A stretch of 64,000 nt of DNA from Amblyomma americanum (taxonomy: Eukaryota; Arthropoda; Arachnida; Ixodida; Ixodidae): the NCBI RefSeq assembly GCF_052857255.1, contig NW_027526506.1, forward strand, positions 620,001 to 684,000, in the 5' to 3' direction. The position numbers and the translations under genes are program-made. Each line of letters begins with the position of its first letter. The first letter of the stretch is position 1. Below the pieces are notes generated by a model. That model was not told the origin of the DNA, did no database searches, and saw nothing but the letters and a program-made list of their open reading frames with translations. Of the stretch, positions 58,403 to 64,000 are shown in pieces.

Positions 58403-60149
58403 TCATGAAGGTAGACGTTTTGATTCCAGTAGATAATTTTGAACGGCAGAGCAAACATTCCCATTGGTATGGCCAAGCATAGAAGCGCCAAGAGACAGAA
58501 CAACCACAGAAGACAGGCGCAAACTGAGATTCTGTATTGGAACTTCTAATAGTCGCCTCCTAATCGATGAGTAACGACGGCAAAAAAGAAGAAAGTGCTC
58601 TATTGTTTCCGGCTCCGCACAATACGGACACAATGGGAAAATCGCCAGACCAGGCCTGTATAGGTAAAAATTTAGTTGCGGTACTCGGCAGCGAAGCCTC
58701 ATGAAGGAAACTTCAAGATTGCGCGATCGCCAGACTGAGCTTCTCCATGGGAACAGTAGGTGCTGGAAGTCGTCCAAGGAAGTAAGCGCTGATGCACCCA
58801 GTTCGTTCATTACGGTGTACCGTCGGAAGCGTGCCGCCGTGATGTAAGCAGTTTTTGGAAGCGGGTCAACAATCGGTCCACTCAGGGCTGCCTTCGCTAA
58901 AGCATCAGCTGATTCATTTAATAGAAGACCCCTGTGCCCAGGAACCCAAAGAAATCGAATTAATGTGATGTGTGGAGGGATCAGGAATTTTAGAATGCGA
59001 AAGATCTGCGATTCAGTGGACGCCGAGAGGGAAGTGCATAAAGATAACGAGTCTGTAATTATTATTACTGCTGATAAAGAAATTGGTACCTTTCGCAAAG
59101 CGAGAACCACTGCTAGAAACTCAGCCAGATAGATAGGAGTGAAATCTTGGAGACGGAGAGAAAAAGACCAGTCAAGGGACTGGGAGTAAATACCTACACC
59201 TGCCTTTTCTGCACACACCGAGCCATCAGTCGCAATTACAACATGTGAGCTGAAGGTCGACAAATAATCCTGCAACATACCATTTAACCATGAGAAAGGC
59301 AGTAATTTTGCATTACGTGGATAAATATCATCGTAGATGATAGACACATTTGCAGGGATGGACCGCACCGGAACAATTTCAGGTATTCGCACATTCAGTG
59401 GGCCCAGCAAAGATTCAACGAAACAGATTTGAGGAGTTTGAAGGCGAGACCATCCGACACCCAAGAACTCCGCTCGCTGCCTTAGGAAGATCAACGCGGA
59501 TGCATGCTGGTCCGAGTCGCAAAACTTTAAAAACGTTTGTACTGTCAGAAGGCGAAACCTTGCAGTAAGAGACGGCACCCGCGCTTCCAGATACAAAACA
59601 TTGTTTGCCACGTATTTAGGGAGGCCCAAACACAGGCGCAGAGCTTCTCGCTCTAAGAGCAGAAGTGGGCGCATTTTGTATGCAGCTGCTCCAGAAAACA
59701 AAACGCAACCGAATTCCAAGATTGGCCGGATATACATTTTGTAAATCAGCAGCAGAGCATGTCTGCGCAAACCGCAGCGAGGGCTACTCATCCTTCGCAG
59801 AAGGCCTACCGCCCGAATCCCTTTCGCCGCAACCTGATCTATATGTGGCCGCCAAGAGAGAGAGGAATCATAAGTTACCCCGAGATACTTTAGGGAACAT
59901 ACCTGAGGAATGACATGATGACGATAAGACAATGAAATGTGTACCTGTTGAGTAACCGGAAAAGGTAATAAAGCGCACTTGTTTACATTAAGACTTAAGT
60001 GTAATTCAGATAACCATCGGTCAAGGGAATTTAAATATGACTGTAAAACCATATACACAGAAAGTAAATCACTCGCAGAAGCAAAGAAAGCTATATCGTC
60101 TGCATACACGTACGTAGTCACGTCAGGGGAAGTCGGAATCGAACTGAGT
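58403..60149 (-). CDS. LINE ORF2 C-terminal fragment: RT (partial), RNase H, zinc knuckle, copy 2
   Basis: 581 residues match copy 1 throughout: YADD at 15-18, RNase H acidic residues 308, 343, 366 and 415, and the zinc knuckle at 507-523. It ends in TGA at 58403-58405. The frame again continues upstream into satellite, here to about 60574, but with different satellite content because the flank diverges beyond 60463. It is a non-autonomous remnant. Confidence 0.9.
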
Positions 60150-63100
60150 CCGTCTTTTTTGAGCCAACCGAAGCTCTTCTTTTTCTTTCTGCTCGCACAA
60201 TTCCCGTCTTTCTTGAGCCAACGGAAGCTCTTCTTTTTCTTTCTGCTCGCACAATTCCCGTCTTTCTCGAGCCAACCGAAGCTCTTCTTTTTCTTCTTGC
60301 TCGCACAATTCCCGTAATTCTTGAGCCAATCGAAGCTCATCTTTTTCATTCTGCTCCCACAATTCCCGTCTCTCTTGAGCCAACCGAAGCTCTTCTTTTT
60401 CATTCTGCTCGCACAATTCCCGTCTTTCTTGAGCCGACCGAAGCTCTTCTTTTTATTTCTGCTTGCACAATTCTCGTCTCCCTTGAGCCAACCGAAGCTC
60501 TTCTTTTTCTTTCTGCTCGCACAATTCCCGTCTTTTTTGAGCCAACCGAAGTTCTTCATTTTCTTTCTGCTCACACAATTCCCGTCTTTCTTCAGCCAAC
60601 CGAAGCTCTTCTTTTTCTTTCTGCTCGAACAATTGCCGTCTTTCTTGAGCCAACCGAAGCTCCTCTTTTTCTTTCTGCTCGCACAATTGCCGTCTTTCTT
60701 GAGTCAACCGAAGCTCTTCTTTTTCTTTCTGCTCGCAAAATTCCCCTCTTTCTTGAGCCAACCGAAGCTCTTTTTTCTCTTTCTGCTCCCACAATTCCCG
60801 TCTTTCTTGAGCCAACCGAAGCTCTTCTTTTTCTTTCTGATCGCAGAAATGCAGTTGTTCTTGAGCAAACCGAAGCTCTTCTTTTTTTTCTGCTCGCACA
60901 ATTCCCGTCTTTATTGAGCCAACCGCAGCTCTTCTTTTTCTTTCTGCTCGTACAATTCCCGTCTTTCTTGAGCCAGCCGAAGCTCTTCTTTTTTTTTATC
61001 GCATAATTCCCGTCTTTTTTAAGCCAACCGAAGCTCTTCCTTTTCTTTCTGCTCGCACAATTCACGTCTTTGTTGAGCCAACCGAAGCCTTTCTTTTTCT
61101 TTCTGTTCGCACAATTTCCGTCTTTTTTGAGCCATCCGAAGCTCTACTTTTTCTTTCTGCTCGCACAATTCCCGTCTTTCTTGAGCCAACGGAAGCTCTT
61201 CTTTTTCTTTCTGCTCGCACAATTCCCGTCTTTCTCGAGCCAACCGAAGCTCTTCTATTTCTTTCTGCTCGCACAATTGCCGTCTTTCTTGAGCCAATCG
61301 AAGCTCTTCTTTTTCTTTCTGCTCACACATATCCCGTCTTTCTTGAGCTAACCGAAGCTCTTTTTCTTTCTGCTCGCACAATTCCCGTTTTTCTTGAGAC
61401 AACCGAAGCTCTTCTTTTTCTTTTCTCGCACAATTCCCGTCTTTCTTGCGCCAACCGAAGCTCTTCTTTTTCTTTCTGCTTGCACAATTCTCGTCTCCCT
61501 TGAGCCAACCGAAGCTCTTCTTTTTCTTTCTGCTCGCACAATTCCCGTCTTTTTTGAGCCAACCGAAGTTCTTCTTTTTCTTTCTGCTCACACAATTCCC
61601 GTCTTTCATGAGCCAACCGAAGCTCTTCTTTTTCTTTCTGCTCAAACAATTCCCGTCTTTCTTGAGCCAACCGCAGCTCTTCTTTTTCTTTCTGCTCGCA
61701 CAATTCCCGTCTTTTTTGAGCCAACCGAAGCTTTTCTTTCTCTTTCTGCTCGCACCATTCCCGTCTTTTTTTGAGACAACCGAAGCTCTTCTTTTTCTTT
61801 CTGCTCGCAAAATTCACGTCTTTCTTGAGCCAACCGAAGCTCTTCTTTTTCTTTCTGCTCCCACAATTCCCGTCTTTCTCGAGCCAACCGAAGCTCTTCT
61901 TTTTCTTCTTGCTCGCACAATTCCCGTAATTCTTGAGCCAATCGAAGCTCATCTTTTTCATTCTGCTCCCACAATTCCCGTCTCTCTTGAGCCAACCGAA
62001 GCTCTTCTTTTTCATTCTGCTCGCACAATTCCCGTCTTTCTTGAGCCAACGGAAGCTCTTCTTTTTCTTTCTGCTTGCACAATTCTCGTCTCCCTTGAGC
62101 CAACCGAAGCTCTTCTTTTTCTTTCTGCTCGCACAATTCCCGTCTTTTTTGAGCCAACCGAAGTTCTTCATTTTCTTTCTGCTCACACAATTCCCGTCTT
62201 TCTTCAGCCAACCGAAGCTCTTCTTTTTCTTTCTGCTCGAACAATTGCCGTCTTTCTTGAGCCAACCGAAGCTCCTCTTTTTCTTTCTGCTCGCACAATT
62301 GCCGTCTTTCTTGAGTCAACCGAAGCTCTTCTTTTTCTTTCTGCTCGCAAAATTCCCCTCTTTCTTGAGCCAACCGAAGCTCTTTTTTCTCTTTCTGCTC
62401 CCACAATTCCCGTCTTTCTTGAGCCAACCGAAGCTCTTCTTTTTCTTTCTGATCGCAGAAATGCAGTTGTTCTTGAGCAAACCGAAGCTCTTCTTTTTTT
62501 TCTGCTCGCACAATTCCCGTCTTTATTGAGCCAACCGCAGCTCTTCTTTTTCTTTCTGCTCGTACAATTCCCGTCTTTCTTGAGCCAGCCGAAGCTCTTC
62601 TTTTTTTTTATCGCATAATTCCCGTCTTTTTTAAGCCAACCGAAGCTCTTCCTTTTCTTTCTGCTCGCACAATTCACGTCTTTGTTGAGCCAACCGAAGC
62701 CTTTCTTTTTCTTTCTGTTCGCACAATTTCCGTCTTTTTTGAGCCATCCGAAGCTCTACTTTTTCTTTCTGCTCGCACAATTCCCGTCTTTCTTGAGCCA
62801 ACGGAAGCTCTTCTTTTTCTTTCTGCTCGCACAATTCCCGTCTTTCTCGAGCCAACCGAAGCTCTTCTATTTCTTTCTGCTCGCACAATTGCCGTCTTTC
62901 TTGAGCCAATCGAAGCTCTTCTTTTTCTTTCTGCTCACACATATCCCGTCTTTCTTGAGCTAACCGAAGCTCTTTTTCTTTCTGCTCGCACAATTCCCGT
63001 TTTTCTTGAGACAACCGAAGCTCTTCTTTTTCTTTTCTCGCACAATTCCCGTCTTTCTTGCGCCAACCGAAGCTCTTCTTTTTCTTTCTGCTTGCACAAT

Positions 63101-64000
63101 TCTCGTCTCCCTTGAGCCAACCGAAGCTCTTCTTTTTCTTTCTGCTCGCACAATTCCCGTCTTTTTTGAGCCAACCGAAGTTCTTCTTTTTCTTTCTGCT
63201 CACACAATTCCCGTCTTTCATGAGCCAACCGAAGCTCTTCTTTTTCTTTCTGCTCAAACAATTCCCGTCTTTCTTGAGCCAACCGCAGCTCTTCTTTTTC
63301 TTTCTGCTCGCACAATTCCCGTCTTTTTTGAGCCAACCGAAGCTTTTCTTTCTCTTTCTGCTCGCACCATTCCCGTCTTTTTTTGAGACAACCGAAGCTC
63401 TTCTTTTTCTTTCTGCTCGCAAAATTCACGTCTTTCTTGAGCCAACCGAAGCTCTTCTTTTTCTTTCTGCTCCCACAATTCCCGTCTTTCTTGAGCCAAC
63501 CGAAGCTCTTATTTTTCTTTCTGCTCCCACATATCCCGTCTTTCTTGATCTAACCAAAGCTCTTTTTCTTTCTGCTCGCACAATTCTCGTCTTTCTTGAG
63601 CCAACCGAAGCTCTTCTTTTTCTTTTCTCGCACAATTCCCGTCTTTCTTGAGCCAACCGAAGCTCTTTTTTTTCTTTCTGCTCGCACATTTCTCGTCTCT
63701 CTTGAGCCAACCGAAGCTCTTCTTTTTCTTTCTGCTCGCACAATTCCCGTCTTTTTTGAGCCAACCGAAGTTCTTCTTTTTCTTTCTGCTCAAACAATTC
63801 CCGTCTTTCATGAGCCAACAGAAGCTTCTCTTTTTCTTTCTGCTCGCACAATTCCCGCCTTTCTTGAGCTAACCGAAGCTCTTCTTTTTCTTTCTGCTCA
63901 CACATATCCCGTCTTTCTTGAGCTAACCGAAGCTCTTTTTCTTTCTGCTCGCACAATTCCCGTTTTTCTTGAGACATCCGAAGCTCTTCTTTTTCTTTTC
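60150..64000 (-). repeat. 54-bp satellite array, segment 5
   Basis: Satellite runs to the end of the window and clearly continues beyond it. It contains a 1,612-bp tandem pair (60266-61877 and 61878-63489). No gene is seen. Blocks here also match 54600-55800. Confidence 0.94.
60266..63489. repeat. 1,612-bp tandem pair of satellite blocks
   Basis: The order of unit variants in 60266-61877 repeats in 61878-63489 at a constant offset of 1,612 bp. Only a few mismatches were seen, for example around 60428-60455 versus 62040-62067. Just past 63490 the match stops, because the first copy enters its second repeat while the second continues as in 55400. Confidence 0.8.

Larger units (their letters stand above)
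58130..60149 (-). mobile_element. 5'-truncated LINE, copy 2
   Basis: This is the same 2020-bp fragment as copy 1, shifted by 10,056 bp, with the same truncation point, satellite junctions and CAA tail. No base difference from copy 1 was noticed. It arose by duplication of the block, not by a second insertion. Confidence 0.92.
53287..60463. repeat. Dispersed duplication of about 7.18 kb, copy B (contains LINE copy 2)
   Basis: This is the partner of 43230-50407. About 2.9 kb of other satellite (50408-53286) separates the two copies, so the duplicated period is 10,056 bp rather than the block length. This is consistent with a larger original duplication followed by exchange or deletion. Confidence 0.85.

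Noticed and set aside
2535..60149. All retroelements in the same orientation as the purine-rich strand, hinting at strand-biased targeting
   Set aside because: Only two independent insertions exist, one LTR element and one LINE, so the agreement carries no weight.
1..64000. A giant charged coiled-coil (trichohyalin-like) gene on the minus strand
   Set aside because: Frames are broken by recurrent stop variants and by unit lengths of 50, 52 and 55 bp. No ATG, splice pattern or stable frame over long range is visible; apparent starts are mostly TTG or CTG codons.

Overview
This is a gene-poor eukaryotic window. About 50.9 kb of the 64 kb is one tandem array of a 54-bp satellite unit, roughly 940 copies, purine-rich on the minus strand. 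Four retroelement blocks make up the other 13.1 kb: two copies of a Ty3/gypsy LTR retrotransposon and two copies of a 5'-truncated non-LTR (LINE) fragment, all on the minus strand. No bacterial-type genes, operons or CRISPRs are present. The element types point to an animal. The style of the LINE fragment (RT, then RNase H, then a terminal zinc knuckle) would suit an arthropod such as a tick, but that is inference and I cannot fix the species.

Layout: satellite 1-2534; LTR element copy 1 at 2535-7069 (element 5' end on the right); satellite 7070-9922; LTR element copy 2 at 9923-14457; satellite 14458-48073; LINE copy 1 at 48074-50093; satellite 50094-58129; LINE copy 2 at 58130-60149; satellite 60150-64000.

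The elements are paired because the array was duplicated, not because of repeated transposition. LTR copies 1 and 2 lie in two direct 7,388-bp units (about 1156-8543 and 8544-15931) with the same AAGCT target duplication and the same internal stop codon. The LINE copies lie in two blocks of about 7.18 kb, 10,056 bp apart. The array also keeps older sister copies of both insertion points without the element: near 18054-18058 for the LTR element and at 36287/36288 for the LINE. Offsets across these empty sites give insertion lengths of exactly 4540 bp (4535 plus a 5-bp duplication) and 2020 bp. A partial order of events follows: satellite and higher-order amplification, then element insertion, then the large duplications.

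The LTR element is complete in structure (221-bp LTRs, primer-binding-site candidate, polypurine tract, gag-pol) but appears dead. An amber codon replaces the integrase catalytic glutamate in both copies. The satellite is open over long distances in five of six frames, and one minus frame reads as a charged helical repeat. Common unit variants and frameshifting unit lengths close every frame, so I regard it as non-coding satellite DNA, possibly derived from a coding repeat.
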